64,000 nt of DNA from Perkinsela sp. pyNocScin1. Taxonomy: Eukaryota > Euglenozoa > Kinetoplastea > Prokinetoplastida > Perkinselidae. Location of the stretch: assembly GCA_964019655.1 (NCBI GenBank), contig CAXHTR010000001.1, forward strand, positions 1,302,001-1,366,000. Reading direction: 5' to 3'. Numbering within the stretch: the stretch's first letter is position 1; each line of letters starts with the position of its first letter. The notes beneath the pieces were generated by a model. The model was given only the letters and a program-made list of their open reading frames with translations, searched no databases and had not been told where the DNA came from. Made by a program: the position numbers and the translations under genes. Shown piece by piece: positions 52,962 to 62,573 of the stretch.

Positions 52962-53522
52962 TTACCCTCGCTTGATGCGAGGAATTATTTTTTCGCAAAC
53001 TGCGTGTGCCCTTTGTGCGAAGCGTGGTGCAAGCATGACTGTCATAAGAATGTGTAGCGGTCCGAACAGCTTGTTGATGAGAATTGCGATGAGAATGAGC
53101 GACGCAAAGCCTTTCTCCTCCGTCGGATTGATGTAGTTCGGAAGTAGTTTGTGCAGAAAACGTAATAGTGTATCTTTGCAAAAGATAAGCAGCACAAGTG
53201 TAAGAAGAAACCCGATAAAGTGAATTACTGAGTATATAATTAGCCCTCCCGCGCCATACTCCTTGAGCTTTTCAAAGCTTATCGAGCTTGTGAGCTTTCC
53301 TGCGAGTGATGAAAGCAGAGCACCTTGTTCACGCTTGGCACAACGATTCCCACTGTCCCCACTTTGGTGCCGCGGAGTACAAAAAAAGATAGAAGAGGCT
53401 TTGCTTGGGCAGTAAATAGACGGTCTGATCAAAGGCGTCTTGTGGCGTACTAATGTCGGAGTTCTTTGGCTAAAAACTCGGTTGAAATACAAAATTGTTG
53501 AAAAAGATCCACAGCATCGCAT
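52962..53522 (-). CDS. DUF1279/FAM210-like mitochondrial membrane protein
   Basis: About 186 residues from the ATG at 53522 (MRCCGSFSTILYFNRVFSQR), which gives a presequence-like N terminus with many Arg and Ser residues. The DUF1279 domain spans about residues 80-180: FEKLKEYGAGGLIIYSVIHF and IGFLLTLVLLIFCKDTLLRF form the first membrane segment with its leading YGxxG motif, and KGFASLILIAILINKLFGPL with HILMTVMLAP the second. The human relatives FAM210A and B are inner-membrane proteins involved in mitochondrial translation and metabolism; their exact role is open. The frame opens upstream to 53609 and would overlap the UBR gene's end, so the inner start is preferred. Confidence 0.75.
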   Translation of the reverse strand: MRCCGSFSTILYFNRVFSQRTPTLVRHKTPLIRPSIYCPSKASSIFFCTPRHQSGDSGNRCAKREQGALLSSLAGKLTSSISFEKLKEYGAGGLIIYSVIHFIGFLLTLVLLIFCKDTLLRFLHKLLPNYINPTEEKGFASLILIAILINKLFGPLHILMTVMLAPRFAQRAHAVCEKIIPRIKRG

Positions 53523-53598
53523 GATTACAAGAACATAAACTTTTCCTAAATAATATAATTTTAGGTGTGGAGAAACGCGTGCGATTCTAAACGATGCT

Positions 53599-56500
53599 TC
53601 ACAGCTCATCGGATGTAAAAAGCCATGCTTTTTCTACCAATATCCCAGTATCTTGAAAAACTGATCCTTCAAGCCAATATTTGTTTATCATTCGAATCGT
53701 TTCGTTGTCTTTTGTCAAGGGCCTCCCTCGATGACAGCCAACATCCTGCTCACCATGTGCATCAAGCCATGGGGATTTCAATAGTGCACACTGGTTTGTG
53801 TGGGCGTTGACAAAGAATATGCCCGATGCCGAATGACTGATGTTGAGATAAAAGCAGGACCCCTTTCCACATTCAAAAGCATGCTGCGTGCACTCGCTCG
53901 GGCAGCATTGTGACAAAAAGCATACGATGGAGCCACATGAAAGGCATATTAGTTGCTGGCGTGCTTTGACTTTACAGCGTGTGCATTCCTGGCCGTGTCG
54001 GTCTATCATAAGATCCAGAAAGTTGTCTTGGCAACGAGAAAGATAAGGCAGGACTATGTTCTCTGTGAGCAGAGGGAGCTCATGCGATGTCGAAGAAATA
54101 GTGTGCGCTGGTCCGAAGCTTGCCATATTCTCGTGCGCTTCACTCATGCTGCTGTCTATGAGTTGCGAGAACGATTTCTGAAGTGTATCTTGCCATTGCA
54201 TCCTGTGCGGGCACACGATCATGTGAAGAACAGCACTTTGACGTGCAAGTACCTTAAGATATTCAAAATTCATGTACCTTTGCCATGCAAGCCCAAAGAT
54301 TCGCGTCCTTATTTGTTGGTATAGTTTCTCACGGTTGCGCCCACTCAAAACAAGTCGGATTGTAGACTGCAAAAGAAGCGTGAAAGGGTCGAAGTTAGCT
54401 ATCGAATTACTTGTTTTTCCTGCAAAGAGATCAGCGAGACAATCTTGAATCTTGGCGTTCGCCTTATGCTCTTCACTTTCGGGAGCATAGGAGCGAATAG
54501 AATTGATAAGGTTATGAAGCAGCGTGTGGAGCATAGCTATCTTCCGAATGGTCACGAGGCTCGTGTCGAAACGAGATTGAATCTCAAGCAATACAACCTG
54601 CATACCAAATGCGCTGAGTGCTGATTCGAAGTGATTTCCACTCAGAATTTCCAAATCTTCTTCTTCAAAGTCAGCAACAGCAATTTTTCTCGTATGTATC
54701 CAAAATAGGGTACTTTGCGAGCGACTGACTTCTATTCCTGAGAGACTGAGTGGCTCAATAGAAGTATGAAACACAACTTCTTCATTTTCAGGCATCGACA
54801 ATGCTAAATTGCAGTCAAGAAAGCTCTGCACCATGCCCTTATGATGATGTGTGTTCAAGATGCCTGATGATAGCCGCGAGCAAGCTGGGCATAGAAACTC
54901 ATGGGGCAGAAGAAGGTCACTGCCCTTGTGACCGTCGTAAAAAGCTTGCGAACTGTGGTTGTGATTCATAAGTTTTTGGAGACAATCTTCGTGAATGGCG
55001 TGTCCACATGTTGTAATGTGTAGAGAGCTACTTTGAGGAGCTTGCAAGCTCGGGACTTCACTCTGTGCTTGCTGTCCGTAAGCTCTGTCACCGTGAATGG
55101 TGTGTAGAACATTACTATGCATGGCATGCGTAATCATGCCGAGCCCACCAGCATCGTTCGTATGCTCATGGCATGAGACACAAACCATTTGGTTATAGAA
55201 GCTACTCATCTCTGTGGCCAAGGTCAGCGCACTGGTACCATCCAAGTCTTCTTTGCCACATTTCGTCGACCCTAGATTCAAATTCTTATCTTTCTCAAAG
55301 CTGAGCTGCTGCTTTTTGAGCTTTTCAAGCGCTTTGTTTCGTTTTTTCTCAAGCTTTGCAGAATCTATCCCCGTCTTCTGCTCTTCCTTGGGTGATGTGC
55401 CTTCGGTTCCCATAGCTTCGTCTCGAGGGCGAAGATGGTCAAGCAATGCCGCAATGTGCTGATGGTAATCTGCGAACTCTTCCCGCGTGCGCATTTCTTT
55501 TAGCAGGAGCACTAAGCACCTCCCTTCTTTATAGCGCCCCGTGGGCTGCTCCATCACCCAGAAAATGTCAGTGTGCTCACGCTCTTGCATGAAATCCATC
55601 AAGCCATAAAAACTTCGCTTCATTACGTGTGCTTTCATATCATTGCCTGAGCTGTCCATGTCCATGTCTGCAAAAGTAGAAGGGTCATAAAGCTTACTTT
55701 CGAGGCCCTTAGCTATATCAGCTTTCCATAGATCACCCCTCTGCGCGTACGTTCGGAGAGAGCAGATGCAGTAGTCAAGTGCAGTGCGCAGTATGTACGG
55801 GTTCGGTACCCCGTTTTGGAATGCCATGATTATGCAATGCCGTGCGAGTAGAACAGTAAATTCAGTATGGAGCAGAAGTATTGCAGCTGCGTATGGGCCG
55901 TTGGCTGGAGCTTCTGGAATGAAAGAAGGCAATACACTGCCCCCCTGCTTTATCTGTGTGACTCTTAAAATGTCTTGAAATGTGCTATCTGCATCATAAA
56001 TGCTTGATCGTTGTAAATACTCCGCTTTCAGTGCATAAATTGCAGGATTAGTAGAATTCGTCCGCTTTGTAAGGCTAGAGAAAATTTGATCCTTACTTAT
56101 CCCTGAGTACTCATCACCTTCATTATCATCGTCGAGAAACAATGCGTAACGCTTTTCGTAGTTTCGAAGAAATTCAGAGTATCGCTGCGGCTTAACCGCA
56201 AGAATGTTGATGACACTTTGTTCATAGCGCTCACGCGGTGTCTTATCGCGGCGGAGTGCAGTTGAAATAAAAAGGTGGAAAATGATGGACATACCGACAG
56301 GCAATCCACTCGAGGCTCCAAAAGCGCGCCGAACGGAATGACTAAGAGCAGCAGGGCCTGTCATGCAAACAATAATCTGAAGGTAAGTAACATCATGCTC
56401 CAGCTGCGTTGAAGACTCGTAATACTCAGCGAGAGATGACAGGAGGCTGAGGATTCGGTTTGTGCTATTTTGCTGCGTATACAGATATGCTCGTAACGCT

Positions 56501-58203
56501 TGCAGTAGTACAGGACCATCAAGCGTTTTTTCGAGTATATTTAGAGGCATATCTTGTGGAAAAAGAGAAGAGATATCTTCAATGTGGCAGCACCGCACGA
56601 TGGCCGTGGTCAGTCGTGCAAACAGTCTGTGAAAGGGCAGAATATAAGGAAAATCCGACCCTTTGATATTAGGGCTGCCGTCCGGCTCGTCTTTTGGAGA
56701 TATTTTTACAGCGTCAGCGTGGAAAAGTATGTACCGCATTAGCCAATCCAAAATAAGCTGAAACCCTGTTCTTTCGCAGAAATCCCTTTGACGGCTAGAA
56801 ATCACATTTTCAAAAGCTCTTGAACCGAAATTACCCCTGGCTTCCTGCAAAAAAGATCGCTCCTGAACTTCATCGAGAGGTTGTGATAATTGCAGCATTT
56901 TTGTGTCTTTGTGCCAATGAAATTCTTGGCTAAGCAGTTCGGGCACCGAACGTATGATAATCTTAAAAACTTTTTCAACTGCACCATCGATTGCCGTTAT
57001 AACATCGAAGCGAAAGTGAGAGCTTTGCTCGCCTTGAAGCAAAGATACGAAGCGATGTACGATGGAGAGAATCATGCAGAAAACATGGACCAGAAAATGA
57101 TCTTCCAAAAATGCCTTCATAACGGCCACGTCCGAGCTCAATATATACGATAGGTCAGTAAAAAGCATTTCTGTGTAGAAAGCTAGTCGAGTTTCTTCTG
57201 CTCGATCATCAGCACTCTTTTGCTTTGCATGGGATTTCTCAACGCTCTCTTGATAGCAATAAGCGTTGTTGAGACCAGCTATAAGCACATAGTGTAGCAT
57301 ATGAGTAGAACCAGCCCCAAAGTGCACTGGATCAATAAGCTCTTTGCAAATATTAGACACCGTGAAAACTTGAACAGAGAAGTCTCGGAGACTTTTTTCG
57401 GGCTTCGCTGTCGTTCGTGCGTCGTGATTGCTGCAGATCTGAACGTAATTATGCAGAAGCGCTTTCGCAAACTCCAGCTTAAATACCGGGTCGGGTATAA
57501 GACTCTGCGTCAGTTCAATAAATGCTGCGAAAGCACTGTCCCACGGCTTTTCGCGCACAGTAATCTCATGCAAGAACATTTTATCTAAAATGGCATCCGC
57601 ACCTTTACAGCATATCCGAGCAACCATAGAACGACCCACGTCCCCTGATTTAACGATCAAGTTCAGCCCCTGCAGCATTTTTTTGATGGTGGCGAATAAT
57701 AAACTGTGCTCGCTCGAGCATTGAAGCGCATAGGTACCTTTCCAAACTGCAGTTATGCAGAAACCTATAAGCTCTTGCAGCCACTCAAGCATGTCCGCTG
57801 GAATATCAAGCTCGTCCTTCTCTGTCTGGCATCTCCCGGGATGTTCGTCGCAGAATCCTTGCGAATCCCATGATTCCACATCACCGCAGTCACACATGCC
57901 GCCATAAGTCCGGATGATTTTGTAATCGTGCCCAGCATGCTTATCGACTTTGAAACAATCAATGCATAAAACACACGTCGGATCTTTTTCGCAGGTGCGG
58001 CACTTGTAGGCAAATTGCCCTTCATCCCATGACTTTCCGCAAATCTTGGCTGGGCTTGAGAGCTTCGGCATGACGACTTTCCAAAACGTCTCCATTTCTC
58101 GGCTAATGATCTCCATACATGGCATATTCTTTCCAGTGTCAAGATGTGTAAGAGTTTGATCAAGCTCTTTCCGCAGATCTGTTGCCTTGAAAGAGGCTCG
58201 CAT
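53599..58203 (-). CDS. UBR-family E3 ubiquitin ligase (N-recognin)
   Basis: About 1,534 residues from the first ATG (58203; upstream the frame opens at GTG). The UBR box near residues 55-123 carries all expected Cys/His ligands: CGKSWDEGQFAYKCRTCEKD, CVLCIDCF, HAGHDYKI and CDCGDVESWDSQGFCDEHPG. It binds basic N-terminal residues of substrates. A RING-type domain lies in the C-terminal half: CVSCHEHTNDAGG, CGHAIHEDCLQKL and FLCPACSRLSSGIL. A C-terminal Cys-rich autoinhibitory (UAIN-like) segment follows (CTRCKVKARQQLICLSCGSI). The order UBR box, helical middle, RING, cap matches UBR1/UBR2/PRT6. The substrate spectrum in kinetoplastids is unknown. It is the largest gene in the window. Confidence 0.93.
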   Translation of the reverse strand: MRASFKATDLRKELDQTLTHLDTGKNMPCMEIISREMETFWKVVMPKLSSPAKICGKSWDEGQFAYKCRTCEKDPTCVLCIDCFKVDKHAGHDYKIIRTYGGMCDCGDVESWDSQGFCDEHPGRCQTEKDELDIPADMLEWLQELIGFCITAVWKGTYALQCSSEHSLLFATIKKMLQGLNLIVKSGDVGRSMVARICCKGADAILDKMFLHEITVREKPWDSAFAAFIELTQSLIPDPVFKLEFAKALLHNYVQICSNHDARTTAKPEKSLRDFSVQVFTVSNICKELIDPVHFGAGSTHMLHYVLIAGLNNAYCYQESVEKSHAKQKSADDRAEETRLAFYTEMLFTDLSYILSSDVAVMKAFLEDHFLVHVFCMILSIVHRFVSLLQGEQSSHFRFDVITAIDGAVEKVFKIIIRSVPELLSQEFHWHKDTKMLQLSQPLDEVQERSFLQEARGNFGSRAFENVISSRQRDFCERTGFQLILDWLMRYILFHADAVKISPKDEPDGSPNIKGSDFPYILPFHRLFARLTTAIVRCCHIEDISSLFPQDMPLNILEKTLDGPVLLQALRAYLYTQQNSTNRILSLLSSLAEYYESSTQLEHDVTYLQIIVCMTGPAALSHSVRRAFGASSGLPVGMSIIFHLFISTALRRDKTPRERYEQSVINILAVKPQRYSEFLRNYEKRYALFLDDDNEGDEYSGISKDQIFSSLTKRTNSTNPAIYALKAEYLQRSSIYDADSTFQDILRVTQIKQGGSVLPSFIPEAPANGPYAAAILLLHTEFTVLLARHCIIMAFQNGVPNPYILRTALDYCICSLRTYAQRGDLWKADIAKGLESKLYDPSTFADMDMDSSGNDMKAHVMKRSFYGLMDFMQEREHTDIFWVMEQPTGRYKEGRCLVLLLKEMRTREEFADYHQHIAALLDHLRPRDEAMGTEGTSPKEEQKTGIDSAKLEKKRNKALEKLKKQQLSFEKDKNLNLGSTKCGKEDLDGTSALTLATEMSSFYNQMVCVSCHEHTNDAGGLGMITHAMHSNVLHTIHGDRAYGQQAQSEVPSLQAPQSSSLHITTCGHAIHEDCLQKLMNHNHSSQAFYDGHKGSDLLLPHEFLCPACSRLSSGILNTHHHKGMVQSFLDCNLALSMPENEEVVFHTSIEPLSLSGIEVSRSQSTLFWIHTRKIAVADFEEEDLEILSGNHFESALSAFGMQVVLLEIQSRFDTSLVTIRKIAMLHTLLHNLINSIRSYAPESEEHKANAKIQDCLADLFAGKTSNSIANFDPFTLLLQSTIRLVLSGRNREKLYQQIRTRIFGLAWQRYMNFEYLKVLARQSAVLHMIVCPHRMQWQDTLQKSFSQLIDSSMSEAHENMASFGPAHTISSTSHELPLLTENIVLPYLSRCQDNFLDLMIDRHGQECTRCKVKARQQLICLSCGSIVCFLSQCCPSECTQHAFECGKGSCFYLNISHSASGIFFVNAHTNQCALLKSPWLDAHGEQDVGCHRGRPLTKDNETIRMINKYWLEGSVFQDTGILVEKAWLFTSDEL

Positions 58204-58304
58204 ATTATCCGTAATACTTAAATTGCAATATGGTTGAGTGAAAAATCGACTGCAAGAGTTCTCACTGAAATAATCATTGTTCACGTACTATTTATTTTCT
58301 TGGC

Positions 58305-59780
58305 TTACCGCCGGAACCCTCTATTTTGTTTCCCACGCCCCTTGTGGGTCCGTCTCTGAATCGCCTGGAGCGACATATCCGGTAGCCATTCTGGAATAGT
58401 CTGATTGTGCTCCTTAAGTATCTCTAAGAGAGGGCTCGCGAGGTCTGCATCATGCGGGGCAAAGAGCGCTGTCGCTACACCGATGTTTCCCGCGCGGCCC
58501 GTCCTTCCAATTCGGTGAATATAGTCATCCATAGACTTCGGTAAATCATATTGAATGACATGCGCTACATTCGGAATGTCAAGACCTCGACTAGCTACGT
58601 CTGTTGCAATAAGGATAGAAATTCTACCATCGCGGAACTGTTGGAGCGCATACTCGCGCTCCGCCTGTGAGCGGTCTCCGTGTAAGGCATTCACGCTGAA
58701 ATCTTCATGAAGACAATCCAGTAGCTGTTCAGCAGTTCGCTTAGTTTCCACAAATACAAGTTTGAGCGATCCCGCATCTTTTCTTAAAAGATGCGACAGG
58801 ATGCGGAACTTGTTTTCTGGCTCAACAAGCTCAACACGCTGCGTGATGCCCTCGGTAGTGCTTCCGACGCGTCCAACAGTTACAAAGTAGTAGCTACCGA
58901 GGTAGTTTTTTGCTAAGGTTTGGATCATAGCGGGGAATGTAGCGCTAAACATCAGAGTCTGCCTCTCCGCCGTTTTCGGCATGTCGGTATCGTCCATAAT
59001 TTGCTCAATTTGCTGATCGAAGCCGAGATCGAGCATTCGATCTGCTTCATCGAGAACCACGAATCGAATGCCTAGAAACCGCATCAATCCCATCGAATAC
59101 AAATCCCATAATCGTCCAGGTGTTGCTACAATGATATCCGCACCTCGTCGCAGCTCATGCTCTTGGGAAGCCTTTTCAACGCCTCCGTAGCAAACAACTG
59201 GCCGGATGGCCGATTTGTAACAAAATTTGCGGGCTTCGTCATGTATCTGCGATACCAGCTCTCGAGTTGGACCAAGAATCAGCGCAGCAGGTGAAGCAAC
59301 AGATGCATACATTGGGTTGTCTCGCAGGTGAGCAGGAAGACGCGCTTTACCTTTTTCATGAATGTCAGCGATGATAGGCATGAGGAACGCGGCTGTTTTT
59401 CCTGAACCTGTCTGCGCGCATGCCATGAGATCTTTGCCTTTGAGAATTATTGGAAATGAATACTGCTGAATTGGAGTTGGAAACTTGTAACCAGCCCGTT
59501 CTATATTGGTACTCAGTGCCTCTGGCATATCAAATTCTTGAAAGGTCTTTACTGCGTGTATGTTGTTCGGTACACAGCGAACTGGAATCTTTTCATACTC
59601 GGCAAAATTAATACCAGTGTTCATCTTGGTTTTTCGAAAGAGCTCTGCGATCTCACGGTCTTCCCGTTCGATGCTGCTTCGCTCGGATCGATAGTTTGAT
59701 CGATTCATGCCATCTTTTCGGCGTAGAAAGTTGTCACCTTGTTTAGGGCCTCGCGTCCGATCAAAGGGTGCAGATTCCAT
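58305..59780 (-). CDS. DED1: DEAD-box RNA helicase DED1/DDX3 type (ATG-initiated part)
   Basis: From the ATG at 59780 the product has 491 residues. Motifs: Q motif YKFPTPIQQYSFPII, motif I AQTGSGKTAAF, Ia PTRELVSQ, II VLDEADRMLDLGF, III SATFP, V ATDVASRGLDI, VI HRIGRTGRAG. The wording NFAEYEKIPV at the N-terminal flank and FVTVGRVGSTTEGITQRVEL favours DED1/DDX3, a helicase that unwinds mRNA 5' leaders for initiation. The C terminus is Arg/Gly-rich. Upstream of the ATG the same frame stays open for about 73 codons without an ATG and encodes KKIYRPPGSRGQIKI, which resembles the conserved YxPPxxR motif of DED1 N termini. The real gene therefore probably starts further upstream (see the intron candidate at 59979-60026). 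Confidence 0.93.
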   Translation of the reverse strand: MESAPFDRTRGPKQGDNFLRRKDGMNRSNYRSERSSIEREDREIAELFRKTKMNTGINFAEYEKIPVRCVPNNIHAVKTFQEFDMPEALSTNIERAGYKFPTPIQQYSFPIILKGKDLMACAQTGSGKTAAFLMPIIADIHEKGKARLPAHLRDNPMYASVASPAALILGPTRELVSQIHDEARKFCYKSAIRPVVCYGGVEKASQEHELRRGADIIVATPGRLWDLYSMGLMRFLGIRFVVLDEADRMLDLGFDQQIEQIMDDTDMPKTAERQTLMFSATFPAMIQTLAKNYLGSYYFVTVGRVGSTTEGITQRVELVEPENKFRILSHLLRKDAGSLKLVFVETKRTAEQLLDCLHEDFSVNALHGDRSQAEREYALQQFRDGRISILIATDVASRGLDIPNVAHVIQYDLPKSMDDYIHRIGRTGRAGNIGVATALFAPHDADLASPLLEILKEHNQTIPEWLPDMSLQAIQRRTHKGRGKQNRGFRR

Positions 59781-60032
59781 GCTTTGCTCGCTAGTTATTT
59801 TGATCTGACCGCGGCTTCCTGGTGGGCGATAAATCTTCTTTTCTGATTTGGCTTCATGCGATTCCCGTGAATCACTCAGGTCGGTCCCCTTCAGCGACGC
59901 ATTCGATGGAAACGAATGTTCATGGAGTGCATTAGGATCTTCCCGCTCTTGTGTGCTTCTTGGATTAATGTTTTGTGACTGCAGCGTATAAGTATTAAAA
60001 AACTACGCAAAAAAATGTAATTATACACCCAT
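59781..60032 (-). other. Coding-looking N-terminal extension of DED1 with candidate first exon
   Basis: The DED1 frame continues upstream from 59780 to a TAG near 60000 without an ATG. The encoded stretch contains NALHEHSFPSNASLKGTD and KKIYRPPGSRGQIKI, which reads like protein and matches the family's N-terminal YxPPxxR motif. An ATG-GGT at 60032-60027 followed by GTATAA could be a two-codon first exon, spliced in phase to 59978. Non-ATG initiation (for example at ATT or CTG codons) is the alternative. Confidence 0.5.
59979..60026 (-). other. Candidate 48-nt cis-spliced intron in DED1
   Basis: On the - strand the interval starts GTATAA, contains T-runs and a possible branch sequence (TTTAATAC), and ends CTGCAG. 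Removing it joins ATG GGT to TCA CAA AAC in the DED1 frame. The same CTGCAG could instead be the trans-splice acceptor, with initiation at a non-ATG codon. Cis-introns are very rare in kinetoplastids, so the call stays tentative. Confidence 0.35.
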
Positions 60033-60073
60033 CTTATCACTGTACGGTATACGAATAGTACATCCGCTCCATT

Positions 60074-62485
60074 TTAATCTTTGGGCGCATATCCAGCTTT
60101 GCGTACATCATGCAGGAAACTGTGAAAACCAGGTCTTTCCGTCACGATTTCCTTGTAATCCAAGTTATATGATCGCTTGTACGTTTGTCTTTCATTGTGC
60201 AGAACCCCACGAAGCTTCTCGTCGACAAAATCGTCATAGTGGCCTAATGTCTTGCAGTATGTAGCTCCCTTGGGCTTTTCAAATTTGATGATACGCTTAG
60301 TCAAGATGTGTTCATTGAAAAATGTTGACTGAATTTCGCCTTGCCCATCAGTTCCCGGAAAATACCTTCCGTTCTCCGTGAATATCGGAAAAGCGTCTTG
60401 CATGTGATGTGACTTATGTCTCGAGACAATGACAGGCTCCACGAGAGGCATCATCTCTGTCATATGGCGGACAGCGAAAATAGGCATCATGGTATCGTTG
60501 CCATAGCTCTTTCGACATAGAGTGATTTCATCACTGGGTAAAATGAGCTGAATGGACCCTTTGCGGATCTCTTCTTTGATGATATCCAACGTCCACTTTA
60601 TGTTCGTTTTAGGCTTCATGCAGCGCTGGGACCGTTCATCTATGAAACGAAGCGAGCTGTAGCAAAGTGCAATAATTTTCCCTCCTGTAGCCTGGAGATC
60701 CATTTCATGCGTTATGAATTGCTTATCACAGCGAGGATGGAGACAGGAGGCATCGAGAATCCGGACAGAGTTTGCCGCTCGTTTGATGATATTGGTCGTT
60801 TGTGAATTTGTGAAGCCATGAATCCCATCAAGCGAAAAGTCCCTCCCAAAGAAGGGAAGCCCCTGGATGAGAATTCTGTCGAGGTCTTCCAATGATCCTA
60901 TTGTTTCACGAATAATGTACTCTCGAAGATTCTGCCGGCTCTCGCGAAGTAGCATATCATGCAGATATTTGTAGTCGCTTATCACACGACAATCCTCAGG
61001 TACACTTTTCCAAACCTCAACAAATAGCTCTGCTTGCAGCGGATAGGATGATGCGATGGCAAGAAAAATATCAGATGGTGGGCGTAGAACGGAAACCTTT
61101 GTTCGAACATGCGGTAAACGGTCATTAAGAGGAAAACTTGTGCGGAGAGTTTCTGTCTTAGGTGAATCAAGTCTCCTACTTGGTTTTGACCCAAACGCTG
61201 CGAGGGCTAAGTGAACGACAGAGTGTGCGAAATGTTCGTTCCATACACCCGCGAGAGAAAGAAAAAGGTAAATTTGTGAAGCATCTTTCACAAGATCTTG
61301 AAGCTTTTTACGAGCCCCTAGCTCAAGTTTCTCTGGAATATGACATGCATTGATAGCGCGTAGAGCTCGGTCTTCGATTGCGTTGAACATTGCTGCGTTC
61401 GCCCACTGCCTCATCACGACAGAAGCTCCGAGGATTTCAGCAAGTTGGGGGAGCTCAAAGCGGTCTACATCGTCGCAAACAATCATCTGGGCTGTGTGAA
61501 ACAGCTGCTCGCCGCACGGCTTATGCCAATTCATGAAGGTATCAGTGCGCATGAACGCTCGAGAATGTAAATTATAAGTTGACGAATGGGTTTGAGCGAA
61601 GCGTTCAAAATCTGATGTGCTATCGTCGCTCCGCAAATGCGCGAACACGCGCAAAACTGTCGCAAGAAATTGTGGATCATTTTTTATTCGGTCGATGCCC
61701 TTGTTAACAAAATAGTCTTCTATTCCAGCAAGAAAGCTGAAGTGCGCTTGGTGCATGGCTGCATCCGGCACTGTTAAATTGTAGTTCTGCGTAATTGGTC
61801 GACTTTGGTGCTTTTTTGTGTGAAAAGGTGTGCCCCCTTCGTGTCGTAATGTCATCATATGGAGGACTTGCCCAATCTCTTGGTTTGAGAAATCATCAAG
61901 CTTTGAAAGTATATCAGCTCTTGTGAAAATACTCTGGGTATTTTGAAAACCAAAATTCATGCAATTTTGCCATTCTCGCAGAATATTGCATGGCGACAAT
62001 GCGCTTTTGTACCGCACCACTTGCCGATGACTAGACATACTTTGAATCCGTGAACATCGTTCATCTATTTCGTCATGAATCGGAAAATTCCGAATTCTGC
62101 TCCTGGAATGCTTCGCACTAGTACCTTCCTTCACAGCATCTTTGTTGCGCTCTTGGCTTTGACCGAGGCTCCCTGTCTTCTCTGGCTCATGATGCACATC
62201 TGTTGCCATATCAGTACAAGAGTGCAGTTTCATAGAGTCGCCGATCTGTACAGTTGGCTCCTTTAATGCATGCTTGACGCCCAGCGACCGCACAACATGC
62301 GGTAAATTTCTTGCTGCAATATGACTTGGTTCGAAGCCGAATTCTTTGTCATGCTTTGCAAACGGATAAGGTGAATGAGTTCGCGATAAAAACTTGGGCT
62401 TTTCATGCGAATCCATAACTCGGGGTGTTGCAGCTGGCTTTCCCTCGCTAGGGAAGTAAATTCGAAGCGTCTTGGATAGCTTCAT
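60074..62485 (-). CDS. Large orphan protein, possibly mitochondrial
   Basis: An 803-residue product with no family I can name. The N terminus (MKLSKTLRIYFPSEGKPAATPR) is basic. Residues 1-170 are polar and probably disordered. The remainder is helix-rich with an Ala/Leu pattern (for example FAHSVVHLALAAFGSKPSRR) and a structured C-terminal 200 residues (GGKIIALCYSSLRFIDERSQ, then IQLILPSDEITLCRKSYGND). No membrane segment or catalytic motif is evident. In kinetoplastids many lineage-specific proteins of this size are mitoribosome assembly or RNA-editing factors; that is context, not evidence. It ends about 95 bp before the probable DED1 leader. Confidence 0.75.
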   Translation of the reverse strand: MKLSKTLRIYFPSEGKPAATPRVMDSHEKPKFLSRTHSPYPFAKHDKEFGFEPSHIAARNLPHVVRSLGVKHALKEPTVQIGDSMKLHSCTDMATDVHHEPEKTGSLGQSQERNKDAVKEGTSAKHSRSRIRNFPIHDEIDERCSRIQSMSSHRQVVRYKSALSPCNILREWQNCMNFGFQNTQSIFTRADILSKLDDFSNQEIGQVLHMMTLRHEGGTPFHTKKHQSRPITQNYNLTVPDAAMHQAHFSFLAGIEDYFVNKGIDRIKNDPQFLATVLRVFAHLRSDDSTSDFERFAQTHSSTYNLHSRAFMRTDTFMNWHKPCGEQLFHTAQMIVCDDVDRFELPQLAEILGASVVMRQWANAAMFNAIEDRALRAINACHIPEKLELGARKKLQDLVKDASQIYLFLSLAGVWNEHFAHSVVHLALAAFGSKPSRRLDSPKTETLRTSFPLNDRLPHVRTKVSVLRPPSDIFLAIASSYPLQAELFVEVWKSVPEDCRVISDYKYLHDMLLRESRQNLREYIIRETIGSLEDLDRILIQGLPFFGRDFSLDGIHGFTNSQTTNIIKRAANSVRILDASCLHPRCDKQFITHEMDLQATGGKIIALCYSSLRFIDERSQRCMKPKTNIKWTLDIIKEEIRKGSIQLILPSDEITLCRKSYGNDTMMPIFAVRHMTEMMPLVEPVIVSRHKSHHMQDAFPIFTENGRYFPGTDGQGEIQSTFFNEHILTKRIIKFEKPKGATYCKTLGHYDDFVDEKLRGVLHNERQTYKRSYNLDYKEIVTERPGFHSFLHDVRKAGYAPKD

Positions 62486-62573
62486 TACCTACCATACGAT
62501 AAATGAAAAGGTTTTATTCTAACGCACGTCATATTCCCGAAATAATTCCTTGTAGATTATTGATAAGAGATCA

